From RBG-13-51-18 sp963739395 (lineage in GTDB: Bacteria > Chloroflexota > Dehalococcoidia > Dehalococcoidales > RBG-16-60-22), in NCBI GenBank assembly GCA_963739395.1, contig CAVUAE010000001.1:930001-994000 (forward strand): DNA of 64,000 nucleotides, in the 5' to 3' direction. The notes below the pieces were generated by a model. The model saw only the letters and a program-made list of their open reading frames with translations, made no database searches and was not told the origin of the DNA. A program made the translations under genes and the position numbers. This document shows positions 16,925 to 25,013 of the stretch, piece by piece. Every line of letters begins with the position of its first letter. Positions within the stretch are counted from its first letter, which is position 1.

Positions 16925-18727
16925 TTACTTTGTTGTATACATATCCGCCATCCACATGCTGCCGCCATTGCCTAAGCTGGGGATGCCTCGACTCGATCTT
17001 TCACCATTGAGCTGCTGTTGTATCGATTCGTGCCGAGCAATAATAGTAGTCTTAAGACCAAGGCTGTTAGGCCCAAAACCTGGCTGACGCGGTGGCTGCG
17101 GCGACATTAGTGGACCATATAAGCTTTGCAAGAATTGGTCCGCATTCTCTTTCGTTAAAGTTTTTCTAAGTTTGGGTATATCTTTATCAGGGTTAAATTT
17201 CATCATTAATTCCCAAAGAGCACCAACACCAAAGTTTTTACGAAGATTTGAAGTTTCAATGGGACTAATCATAAAAGGCATCATCGGCATTTGTCCTCCC
17301 GCCTCAAACCCTTCAAAAATATCCGGCGGCCTCAAGTCTTCGGTGAGACACCGTATAAAGTCTTCATGAGTATAGAAAGCCTCGGTATCCGCTTTGACGT
17401 AAGGACTTATCAAATCTACCAAATGGTCGATGCGCGGCAGTATAACATCTAGTGACATAGGACCGTCTAATAATTCCTGCATATATTGGTGATACTTATC
17501 CAAATATGGTTTGTAAGATAAAAGCCGGTTGGCTAAGGGGAATCTTTTCATCGGGCCGGCGGTTGGTTCATCGATATAATAATTGATAATGCCGTCTTTA
17601 CGGATGCCCCCATTAAAAGTGCCGAAGGTCATATTCAAGTCCCAGGGGATAATAGTGAATTTACCGTTATCTTCATACAAATATGTGTTGTGCCCGATGC
17701 CGATGTAGTTATCCAGATGTACGATGCCATCCGATACCGCCAGGAATCTTAACGTTTCATCAACATCCAGCACCTTTTCTATTTCCTGCGGAAAGGTGTC
17801 ATTGGGTTCGTTGTTAAGAACATCCAGAAGCTTAAATAGAGCGGTATGATCTGGATTTGCCTGGTTAGTCTTCAGTCCGACGCCCTCAATAAAAGTAGTT
17901 GGCATTACCATATTCATAAACGGCATAGACTGATTTTCAGACCGGAAATTCAAGGCAGTATCTTCATCACCCAGGAGATTAAGAATATCTATTAATGGAC
18001 CACCCCCGAGATTTTCTGATAACGCAGGGTTTTCCTGTTGCGTTGGCATTGGCATCGGAGGAGCTTTAGCAAACATTGTAAATTTAGTATAGGCATTTTC
18101 TTCCGTCCAATCTAAGCGCGCCGAGGATACTTCGGGTTTATAGAGGTTGCCTCCATTATTCGAAAAATATCTCGCGAGAAATGACTTATCAACCGATTCC
18201 GCCATCGTATAAACACCGAGATGGTGGTCATTAACATAGAGGTCGACTATCGACGCGCGGGGAGACGGAACACCCATTTCCGCAAATATTTGATAAGAGA
18301 TAACATCGCGGATGAAAGTTGGGTCGCTCCAGCCATTATTGAAATGCACTTTTTTCATGCCATGGAAAGAGCGCGCTGTGTTGAAAAGGTTAAAATCAAT
18401 GGCTAGTGGAAAGCGGTCGCTTTGCCAAAAAACAGTCTGTTGCAGCGAGGCGTTACCCTTGGTCCTGACGGCGACATCCGGCACCAGCTCGTCGTCAAAC
18501 CAGAAGTCAGCTTTATAATAGTCTTTGGTAAAAGCATTCTTTACTAAATCTTGCCAGTCGCTTTCCGGCATGACGATGCGTGCTGTAGCTACTTTATCAT
18601 CGTAAAAAGGATTGATATCAGGATTGCCGCTATTAGCTTCCGGAGTGACGGTGCAGCCTGATAAATAAGGGGTGAGAAATACTAATACAAGTAAAATCGC
18701 GAATAAAAATTTAGCCTTATGCCACAT
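16925..18727 (-). CDS. CotH kinase family lipoprotein
   Basis: The 600-residue product has a lipoprotein signal ending LSGC (Cys 25). The CotH domain follows: VAVRTKGNAS, FHGMKKVHFNNGWSDPTFIRDVISYQIF, the GVYTMAESVDKSFL segment, and the catalytic stretch HNTYLYEDNGKFTIIPWDLNMTFG. CotH proteins are atypical protein kinases first known from spore coats; many bacterial homologues are exported. The insert rich in Met/Pro (PPMPMPTQQ) and the C-terminal ~100 residues are less conserved. It is the first gene of the cotH-VTC-DUF4956 operon (21 bp to the VTC start), suggesting a surface-modification system linked to polyphosphate. Confidence 0.93.
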   Translation of the reverse strand: MWHKAKFLFAILLVLVFLTPYLSGCTVTPEANSGNPDINPFYDDKVATARIVMPESDWQDLVKNAFTKDYYKADFWFDDELVPDVAVRTKGNASLQQTVFWQSDRFPLAIDFNLFNTARSFHGMKKVHFNNGWSDPTFIRDVISYQIFAEMGVPSPRASIVDLYVNDHHLGVYTMAESVDKSFLARYFSNNGGNLYKPEVSSARLDWTEENAYTKFTMFAKAPPMPMPTQQENPALSENLGGGPLIDILNLLGDEDTALNFRSENQSMPFMNMVMPTTFIEGVGLKTNQANPDHTALFKLLDVLNNEPNDTFPQEIEKVLDVDETLRFLAVSDGIVHLDNYIGIGHNTYLYEDNGKFTIIPWDLNMTFGTFNGGIRKDGIINYYIDEPTAGPMKRFPLANRLLSYKPYLDKYHQYMQELLDGPMSLDVILPRIDHLVDLISPYVKADTEAFYTHEDFIRCLTEDLRPPDIFEGFEAGGQMPMMPFMISPIETSNLRKNFGVGALWELMMKFNPDKDIPKLRKTLTKENADQFLQSLYGPLMSPQPPRQPGFGPNSLGLKTTIIARHESIQQQLNGERSSRGIPSLGNGGSMWMADMYTTK

Positions 18728-18756
18728 TGTATAATTCTAATACTTAATTATTAAAA

Positions 18757-18800
18757 ACATGTGCTAGGTGCCGATAAAAAGTAGATTTTTTAGCACATGT
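18757..18800. repeat. perfect inverted repeat upstream of cotH
   Basis: ACATGTGCTA (18757-18766) and TAGCACATGT (18791-18800) are perfect 10-bp arms with a 24-bp centre. Read leftward the second arm runs into TTTTTA, so it could act as a second terminator for the methyltransferase transcript or as an operator for cotH. Confidence 0.55.
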
Positions 18801-18857
18801 CGCTATGAGGATATCAAAAATTTTAAATAAATGCAAATACAACATTAGGCTGGTAAA

Positions 18858-18890
18858 GGGTAACGCAATAAAACAATGTATGCGTCACCC
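18858..18890 (-). terminator. candidate terminator of the methyltransferase gene
   Basis: In leftward RNA the arms GGGTGACGCA and TGCGTTACCC pair over 10 bp with one G-U pair, starting 12 bp after the methyltransferase stop codon. The U-tract is weak (TTTACC). Confidence 0.55.
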
Positions 18891-18902
18891 TTTTTCCCTT
18901 GG

Positions 18903-19685
18903 TTATTTACGGCGTCCAATTACCCTTATTAAAGCGAAATATCTGCCCGCATCGGCTTTTAGTACCTCCGCTTCTGAAGGGAAGATAAGCGTACCAGCCT
19001 CATTGCAGGCATTTTCGTATTGCAGCCAGTCTTTCCAGCCATCCTTTAAGACGTCCGCCGTTTCTACCGTTATCGAACTCATCCTTTCCCAGTGATTACG
19101 CCACCAGGCAGAGGTATGGAAACACCAACATTCGTCTACCCAAAAAGAAGTGCTATTTTTTCGTTTTTTAGTTAAATGCTTCGGAACTACTGCACCAAAG
19201 TACTTTAACCACCCCGGTACGACAATGCCGATTTGCCCGCCAGGCTTTACAAATTTCTGGAAGTAAGACAAATAGAGGTCGTCAGTGCCATAATACTGGT
19301 AAGAGTCCAGCGACACTATCGCATCGAAGAAACCCTCGGCATAGGGCAGGTCATGCGCTTCGGCGTGAATCGGACAGATTTGGTCTTCCATTCCTGCTTC
19401 TTTAATACGCTGCCAGTTTTCCGCGGCGCTTATCCAGAGGTCGTTAGCCCAAACCTTTACCCCGAACTCTTTCGCGAGGAAGATAGAGCTTAACGCCTTA
19501 CCGCATCCCATATCCAGCACGCGCATCCCCGGTTTAAGCTCCATTTTTTCACAGAGCCACTCCGCCAGCCAGAGTACGTTAGGACCCATCCATCCTTTTA
19601 AGACCCACTCGGGGTCATATTTAGCCGAGCGAGGATAGCGGTCGTTCTTCAATAGCTCCGTCATTCTTTTTTTGGTTATTTTCAT
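18903..19685 (-). CDS. class I SAM-dependent methyltransferase
   Basis: The 260-residue protein has a Rossmann-type methyltransferase core: motif I VLDMGCGKALSSIFLAKEFG, an acidic strand end NDLW, DAIVSLDSYQYYG (motif IV position) and KPGGQIGIVVPG (post motif). The N-terminus (MKITKKRMTELLKNDRYPRS in part) and the Trp-rich C-terminal region are not diagnostic. An AAAGGAG box 5 nt before the ATG at 19685 fixes the start; a longer frame running to 19856 would overlap the tRNA-Gly gene and is not used. Substrate unknown; small-molecule methylation is likely given the absence of nucleic-acid or protein-binding domains. Confidence 0.88.
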   Translation of the reverse strand: MKITKKRMTELLKNDRYPRSAKYDPEWVLKGWMGPNVLWLAEWLCEKMELKPGMRVLDMGCGKALSSIFLAKEFGVKVWANDLWISAAENWQRIKEAGMEDQICPIHAEAHDLPYAEGFFDAIVSLDSYQYYGTDDLYLSYFQKFVKPGGQIGIVVPGWLKYFGAVVPKHLTKKRKNSTSFWVDECWCFHTSAWWRNHWERMSSITVETADVLKDGWKDWLQYENACNEAGTLIFPSEAEVLKADAGRYFALIRVIGRRK

Positions 19686-19803
19686 GATTACTCCTTTGTG
19701 TATCTTAATCAGCCGCCAAAAGGGAAGATATGTTAGGTTACAGGGCAAGAGTAATGGGATAACGTTATATATTGAGATTATTTTAGGATAGTAAACTAAA
19801 TAC

Positions 19804-19878
<75 letters not shown>

Positions 19879-19982
19879 CCTAAAGCTTTATAATTTTAGC
19901 CCAAAAGGCCTGTGTTGTAAAGACTTTTTACAGCTATGTCTGCTAGAAGTATATTTTATAAATAGTGTACTTAGTGTAACAT

Positions 19983-20011
19983 TTGACTTTTTTTCTAGGC
20001 ATTGATATACT
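19983..20011 (+). promoter_or_regulatory. promoter of the methyltransferase array
   Basis: TTGACT (19983-19988) and TATACT (20006-20011) are separated by exactly 17 bp, 87 bp upstream of the corrinoid protein gene. The direct repeat TAGTGTA occurs twice just upstream (about 19963-19979). Confidence 0.75.
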
Positions 20012-20031
20012 CGCCATGAACGATTTGTATT

Positions 20032-20044
20032 CGGAACATTTCCG
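20032..20044. promoter_or_regulatory. palindrome in the leader of the methyltransferase array
   Basis: CGGAACATTTCCG has perfect 5-bp arms around CAT and lies about 20 bp after the -10 box, a good position for a repressor site. No regulator gene is nearby. Confidence 0.45.
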
Positions 20045-20097
20045 GTCTAATTGTTTCAATTTCTAGGATATCAAAAAATATTAAGGAGGATTTAGGT

Positions 20098-20733
20098 ATG
20101 TCCGGAGATTTTGTGAATTTGTTGGCTGATTTAAAAGAGGAAGAGGTACTCAAGCTGACCAAACAGCGGCTTGATTCGAAAGAAGACCCCCTCAAAATCC
20201 TCGAAGACGCTCGGAAGGGTATGGAAATCGTCGGCAAGCGGTTTGCCGGCGGCGAATACTTCCTGCCCGAGCTCGTCTTTTCCGGCGAGCTGCTCGCGCA
20301 GATTACTGCTATCGTGAAACCCCATCTCTCGGGGTCGGGGGTCCAGGTTAAGAAAATCGGCAAGGTCGTCATCGGCACAGTCGCCGGTGATATCCATGAT
20401 ATCGGCTTAAACATCGTCGATTTCATGCTCGATGTCAACGGCTTCGAGGTCACCAACCTCGGCGTCGATGTCCCGGTAGCAAAATTCGTTAAAGCCATGC
20501 AGGATACCAAGGCGCCTGTTCTCGGCTTAAGCGGATTTCTTACCCCCGCCTTCGATGCCATGAAAGAAACCGTTGAGGCATTGGATAAAGCCGGTCTGCG
20601 CAAGAATATCAAAATCATGATTGGCGGCGGCCAGATGGACGATGAGGTCCGCAAGTACGCCAAAGCCGATGCCTTCGGTAAAGACGCCATGGCGGCAGTT
20701 ACACTCACCAAACAATGGTACGGTTTGAAATAA
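20098..20733 (+). CDS. corrinoid protein of a methyltransferase system (MtbC/MttC/MtvC family)
   Basis: The 211-residue product has an N-terminal helical cap domain (1-85, with YFLPELVFSGEL) and a Rossmann cobalamin-binding domain with GDIHDIGLNIV, where His 100 in D-x-H-x-x-G is the lower cobalt ligand, then LGLSGFLT and the IGGGQM phosphate-binding motif. Length and layout are those of the small carriers that shuttle a methyl group between two methyltransferases. AAGGAGG precedes the ATG. It is the only corrinoid protein in the array, and its stop is 1 bp before the first UroD-family gene, so it is translationally coupled to it and probably serves all six. Confidence 0.95.
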   Translation: MSGDFVNLLADLKEEEVLKLTKQRLDSKEDPLKILEDARKGMEIVGKRFAGGEYFLPELVFSGELLAQITAIVKPHLSGSGVQVKKIGKVVIGTVAGDIHDIGLNIVDFMLDVNGFEVTNLGVDVPVAKFVKAMQDTKAPVLGLSGFLTPAFDAMKETVEALDKAGLRKNIKIMIGGGQMDDEVRKYAKADAFGKDAMAAVTLTKQWYGLK

Positions 20734-20734
20734 T

Positions 20735-22069
20735 ATGGAAAAGACATGGGCGGAGTTGACTCCTCAAGAAAAGCAGGAACAGCGCTTTAAGCGGTGGCTT
20801 TCTCCGCCAGGTGTCACCTTTGCCAACCCGCAGGTAGAGAAAGCCTATAAAGAAAGAGTCACCAGGTTCATGAAGGCTTTCACCCTGCAGAAACCTGATA
20901 GGGTGCCCTGTATCCTGCCTACTGGGTTTTTTGCCGCTTCATACGCCGGCACCAATCTTGGAGAAGTCATGTATGACTATGACAAGATGAAAAGCGCCTG
21001 GCGTAAAATGCTGCATGACTTCGCTGATGCGGATACTTATGTTGCCCCCGCCCTTGTGCCGCCCGGCCGTTCATTGGAAGCGATAGATTATAAGCTGTAT
21101 AAATGGCCTGGACACGGTCTTTCCAAGACTACCCTTTCATATCAGGCGGTCGAGGGCGAGTGGATGAAAGCCGACGAATACGACGCTCTTATCCGCGACC
21201 CCTCCGATTTCTGGTTGCGGACTTATCTACCGAGGGTTTTTGGGGCGTTTAAGGCTTTTAACCAATTACCGACGTGGACGAGTTTTGAAGAAATAGCCAC
21301 AATGTCCTTCATACCCTTCGGCAATCCGGACGTGCAGGCTGGTTTTAACGCCATCATGAAAGCCGGCACGGAAAGTCTTAAATGGATTGCGGCTGTCGGT
21401 GAGGTCGCTGCCGAATCGTCAGCGATGGGATTCCCTGGGATTATGAGTGGGCTGGCTAAAGCCCCCTTCGATACCCTGGGCGATACCCTACGCGGGACGC
21501 AGGGCGTGATGATGGATATGTTCCAGCGCCCGCAAAAACTCCACGAAGCCATGGAAAGATTAGTCCCTATTATTGTCCACGGGGCTTTATCAACAGTGGC
21601 TAATGCCGCGGCACCTATTATCATCATGCCGCTCCATAAAGGCGCTGATAGCTTCATGTCTATTAAACAGTACGAAACCTTCTACTGGCCTACGTTTAAA
21701 AAAGTGGTCATGGCGATGGTCAATGAAGGCGTCTACCCCATACTCTTCGCCGAGGGGAGTTATAACAAACGACTGGATATCATCGGCGACTTCCCTAAGG
21801 GCTCGGTTGCCTGGTACTTCGACCAGACGGATATTTTCGAGGCGAAGAAAAAAATCGGCAATAAATGCTGCATCATCGGCAACGTGCCAACCTCGTTAAT
21901 CATGACGGGCACGCCGCAGCAGGTAAAAGAGCATTGCCGGAAACTTATCGAGGGCTGCGGCAAGGGCGGCGGTTACGTCCTCGCTGGTGGCGCAAATGTT
22001 GATGCAGGCAATCCGGAAAACCTGCGCGCTATGATGGCGGCAGTAAAAGAATACGGCGTATACAAGTAA
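20735..22069 (+). CDS. UroD-family corrinoid methyltransferase, paralogue 1
   Basis: This 444-residue protein belongs to the uroporphyrinogen decarboxylase/MtaA-like fold family but is ~100 residues longer than HemE and has methyltransferase-array features. It starts with the array's WxELTxQEKxExRFxRWL motif. Putative zinc or catalytic residues are His 301 (MPLHKG), Glu 340 (FAEGSY) and Cys 379 (CCIIGNVP), with a further Cys 408 before GGGYVL. APFDTLGDTLRGTQG is a shared loop. The likely reaction is transfer of a methyl group from a methoxylated or methylated substrate to Co(I) of the corrinoid protein encoded 1 bp upstream. The substrate is not known. Confidence 0.9.
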   Translation: MEKTWAELTPQEKQEQRFKRWLSPPGVTFANPQVEKAYKERVTRFMKAFTLQKPDRVPCILPTGFFAASYAGTNLGEVMYDYDKMKSAWRKMLHDFADADTYVAPALVPPGRSLEAIDYKLYKWPGHGLSKTTLSYQAVEGEWMKADEYDALIRDPSDFWLRTYLPRVFGAFKAFNQLPTWTSFEEIATMSFIPFGNPDVQAGFNAIMKAGTESLKWIAAVGEVAAESSAMGFPGIMSGLAKAPFDTLGDTLRGTQGVMMDMFQRPQKLHEAMERLVPIIVHGALSTVANAAAPIIIMPLHKGADSFMSIKQYETFYWPTFKKVVMAMVNEGVYPILFAEGSYNKRLDIIGDFPKGSVAWYFDQTDIFEAKKKIGNKCCIIGNVPTSLIMTGTPQQVKEHCRKLIEGCGKGGGYVLAGGANVDAGNPENLRAMMAAVKEYGVYK

Positions 22070-22097
22070 ATTAAAGATATTAGCTATTTGCTGAAGG

Positions 22098-22138
22098 CAG
22101 GCATTTTCGCACCGTTTCTATAGGTGGGGGAATGCCTG
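22098..22138 (+). other. stem-loop between paralogues 1 and 2
   Basis: CAGGCATT (22098-22105) pairs perfectly with AATGCCTG (22131-22138), with an inner CACC/GGTG pairing. It is not followed by a T-run, so it is more likely an mRNA-stability or processing element than a terminator. Confidence 0.45.
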
Positions 22139-22171
22139 TTAGTTCAAGCGATATATTTCTGGAGGTTTAAG

Positions 22172-23500
22172 ATGGCAAAACAATGGTCGGAAATGACCTG
22201 GCAGGAAAAGCGCGAGGAAAGATTTAAAAAGTGGCTCTCTCCCCCCGGTGTAAAATTACCTAATGCGGAAATAGAGAAAAAGTATCAAGCCCGCCTCACC
22301 CGCATGATTAAAGCCATTAAGATGGAAATTCCTGACCGCGTCCCCATTCACCTAGCCGCGAACTCCTTCGTCGCTTACAATGCCGGTCATACTTTCAAAG
22401 ACGTTCTCTATGATTATTCTTTGATTAAACCCTCCTGGATAAAATTCCTCGACGAGTTCGAACAAGATTCCGCCGATGCCCCCGGCTTTTTCTCCGCCAG
22501 GGTCTATGAAATCCTCGATTATAAATTAAACAAGTGGCCCGGGCATGGTTTGCCGGATAACTCTACCCTGCCTAATTTTGTGGAAAAAGAATATATGCAG
22601 GCTGATGAGTACGACCTCTTTATGAAAGAGCCTTTCGACTTCGGCGTGCGTCGTTTTACACCCCGCACCTGGGGCGCCTTCGAGCTTCTGGCTAATATCG
22701 GTCCCTTAACCTCCTATCAAGGCCTCCCCGACCAACTGATGATGATGTGCCAGGACCCAAGATTTTTGAAGCTCGCTAAATCCATCTATGAAGCCAGCCA
22801 GGAAAGCGTTAAACACCAAAAGGTAATGGGCGAATGCGCCCAGGAATCTCTAAACAGGGGCTTCCCTCCCTTAATGGGCGGCGTGACGCTGGCGCCTTTT
22901 GATGTTGTAGCGGATATGCTACGCGGCACGCATGGCTCGGTGATGGATATGTATCGCCAGCCGGAAAAACTCCTTGAAGCGCTGGAATATATCACCAAGA
23001 ACAGCATCGAGTCAACCGTAGGTATGGTTAATATGGCGCGCAGTCCTATCGTCTTCGTGCCCATGCATAAAGGCGATAAAAGCTTCATGTCTATCAAGCA
23101 GTTTGAAAAATTTTACTGGCCTACCTTCCGTAAACTCCTCTTGGGCGTGGTTAACGAAGGCTGTGTGCCAATGATGGTCATTGACGGCGAATATGATGAA
23201 GCACGCCTGAAACTCATCAGCGAATTACCGAAATCATCTGTCGTTTGGACAATGGAAAAAACGGATATGGCGATGGCTAAAAAAATCCTGGGCAACTCCG
23301 CCTGCATCGCCGGCAATGTAACCGCGGCAATGCTTTACACGCAAACCCCCAAGGCGATTAAGGAATACGCCCACAAGCTCATCGAAATTTGCGGTCCTGG
23401 CGGCGGCTATATCCTGGCACTCGGTTCCGGCATCGATAAATGCAACCCCGCTAATTTGCACGCGGTTGTTGAAGCCGGTTTAGAATACGGTAAGTATTAG
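22172..23500 (+). CDS. UroD-family corrinoid methyltransferase, paralogue 2 (divergent active site)
   Basis: The start at 22172 has GGAGG 6 nt upstream; a longer frame from 22124 lacks support. The 442-residue protein keeps the array's N-terminal WSEMTWQEKREERF motif and VPMHKG (the conserved His), and C-I-A-G-N, but departs from all other copies elsewhere: FAEG-Y is replaced by VIDGEY, the WYFDQTD segment by WTMEKTD, GNVP by GNVT, and the CRKLI motif by AHKLI. This may reflect a different substrate or a changed metal site. It keeps good coding character and a normal length, so it is not a pseudogene. Confidence 0.88.
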   Translation: MAKQWSEMTWQEKREERFKKWLSPPGVKLPNAEIEKKYQARLTRMIKAIKMEIPDRVPIHLAANSFVAYNAGHTFKDVLYDYSLIKPSWIKFLDEFEQDSADAPGFFSARVYEILDYKLNKWPGHGLPDNSTLPNFVEKEYMQADEYDLFMKEPFDFGVRRFTPRTWGAFELLANIGPLTSYQGLPDQLMMMCQDPRFLKLAKSIYEASQESVKHQKVMGECAQESLNRGFPPLMGGVTLAPFDVVADMLRGTHGSVMDMYRQPEKLLEALEYITKNSIESTVGMVNMARSPIVFVPMHKGDKSFMSIKQFEKFYWPTFRKLLLGVVNEGCVPMMVIDGEYDEARLKLISELPKSSVVWTMEKTDMAMAKKILGNSACIAGNVTAAMLYTQTPKAIKEYAHKLIEICGPGGGYILALGSGIDKCNPANLHAVVEAGLEYGKY

Positions 23501-23566
23501 AGTAGATAACAAAATCCATTATCACCTACACCCGACCCTGTAATATTTTAAGGAGGGCATTCAATC

Positions 23567-24904
23567 ATGCAGCAAACCAAGAAATGGGAAGAGATGACCT
23601 GGCAGGAAAAACGCGAGGCGCGCTTTGACCGGTGGCTTAATCCGCCGGACGTAAAATTCATCAACAAGGAAGCGGAGCAGCTTTATAAAGCGCGTGTCAC
23701 CCGATTCATTAAAGCTATCAAGCTGGAAGAACCCGACCGTGTGCCGGTGATGCTCCCCGCCGGAAACTTTCCGGCTTTCTGGGCAGGCTCTTCCTTCCAT
23801 GAGATAATGTACGACTATAAAAAAGGCAACGAAATCTGGAAGAAATATATGGCAGCATTCGGGGACATGGACACTTTTAACGGTCCATCCTTTATCCCCT
23901 CCGGTAAGATATCGGAAGTCATTCGCTCCAAGCAGACAAGGCTGCCTGGGCTTGGTCTTCCCAAAGATGCCCCGATGAATCAGTTCGTCGAAGGCGAATA
24001 CATGATGGCGGACGAGTATGACAAATATATGGAGGACCCCACTGATTATAACCTCCGGGTGATGATGCCCCGCACCACTCCCCTCTTCGAGTCTTTCAGA
24101 AAACTCCCGCCTTTGAGCAACATGATGGGTAATTTCTGGGTGATGGCTCTAAGTGACCCGGATATTCGCAAGACTTTCGAGACACTCATGTCGCTGACCG
24201 ATGAACAAAAGAAACACACAGCAGCTAGTTTTGAAATCAACCAGTATATTAAAGAACGTGGCTATCCTTCATTATGGGGCGGAGGCATTATGGCGGCGGC
24301 GCCCTTCGACCATTTTGCCGACGCTTTACGCGGCACACAGGGCATCGCCAAAGACATGTTCCGCCAGCCGAAGAAATTGCATCAGGCTATGGAGTGGTAT
24401 GTCAAACGGACTATTGAGACCAATATCAAGAACTTCCCCATAACGTCAAGTCCCCTCTGTATGATGCCCCTGCATAAAGGCGACGATGCTTTCATGTCCG
24501 ATAAGCAGTTCGCCGAGTTCTACTGGCCTACTTACCGGCAGGTACTCATGGCGATGATTAACGAGGGTCTGGTGCCCATGCCTTTTGCTGAAGGGCGCTA
24601 CACCAAACGCCTCAAGCAAATCAATGATACGCCTCCGAGCGGCGTCGTCTGGTACTTCGACCAGACGGATATGAAAGAAGCTAAACGCATTCTCGGTAAC
24701 ATTTGCTGTATCGCCGGTAATGTGCCAACCTCGATTATGATTAAAGGCACTACTGAATCGGTGAAAGAATACTGTCGCAAGCTTATCGCCGACTGCAAGC
24801 CGGGCGGCGGTTTCATACTTGCTGGTGGCGCCAGTGTCGATTCCGGTAAAATAGAAAACCTGAAAGCCATGATGGAAGCCGCCAAGGAATATGGGAAGTA
24901 TTAG
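23567..24904 (+). CDS. UroD-family corrinoid methyltransferase, paralogue 3
   Basis: The 445-residue protein carries the full motif set of the array: WEEMTWQEKREARFDRWL at the N-terminus, MMPLHKGDDAF (His), MPFAEGRY (Glu), CCIAGNVPTS (Cys) and CKPGGGF. AAGGAGGG lies upstream of the ATG. The segment after residue 190 (LMSLTDEQKKHTAASFEINQ) is distinctive, and the DPTDYNLRVMMPRTTPL region lacks the FGAF/ALES hydrophobic pattern of some siblings, so the substrate pocket may differ. Same predicted role as paralogue 1: methyl donor:corrinoid protein methyltransferase. Confidence 0.9.
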   Translation: MQQTKKWEEMTWQEKREARFDRWLNPPDVKFINKEAEQLYKARVTRFIKAIKLEEPDRVPVMLPAGNFPAFWAGSSFHEIMYDYKKGNEIWKKYMAAFGDMDTFNGPSFIPSGKISEVIRSKQTRLPGLGLPKDAPMNQFVEGEYMMADEYDKYMEDPTDYNLRVMMPRTTPLFESFRKLPPLSNMMGNFWVMALSDPDIRKTFETLMSLTDEQKKHTAASFEINQYIKERGYPSLWGGGIMAAAPFDHFADALRGTQGIAKDMFRQPKKLHQAMEWYVKRTIETNIKNFPITSSPLCMMPLHKGDDAFMSDKQFAEFYWPTYRQVLMAMINEGLVPMPFAEGRYTKRLKQINDTPPSGVVWYFDQTDMKEAKRILGNICCIAGNVPTSIMIKGTTESVKEYCRKLIADCKPGGGFILAGGASVDSGKIENLKAMMEAAKEYGKY

Positions 24905-24919
24905 GGAAAAAGAAGAAGT

Positions 24920-24986
24920 AGACAGTTTACGGTTGACAGTACCCTTTTCTTTTCGCTAACACTGTAAACTGTGTACTGTAAACTGT
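24920..24986. repeat. ACTGTAAACTGT direct and inverted repeats between paralogues 3 and 4
   Basis: ACTGTAAACTGT occurs twice (24961-24972 and 24975-24986), 2 bp apart, and an inverted, imperfect copy (ACAGTTTAC ... GACAGT) lies at 24922-24940. The unit can fold into a hairpin in the mRNA. Confidence 0.65.
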
Positions 24987-25013
24987 TGACATTACACTAC
25001 GGAGGATGACCAG

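Noticed and set aside
20012..20097. Cobalamin riboswitch upstream of the corrinoid protein gene
   Set aside because: The leader is only about 80 nt and lacks a B12-box-like sequence.
19995..20747. Long Ser-rich minus-strand frame opposite the corrinoid protein
   Set aside because: It mirrors a clear coding gene with a good ribosome site and known domain; its composition is that of an antisense shadow.
24920..24990. CRISPR array
   Set aside because: Only two 12-bp direct copies with a 2-bp gap, no spacers and no cas genes.
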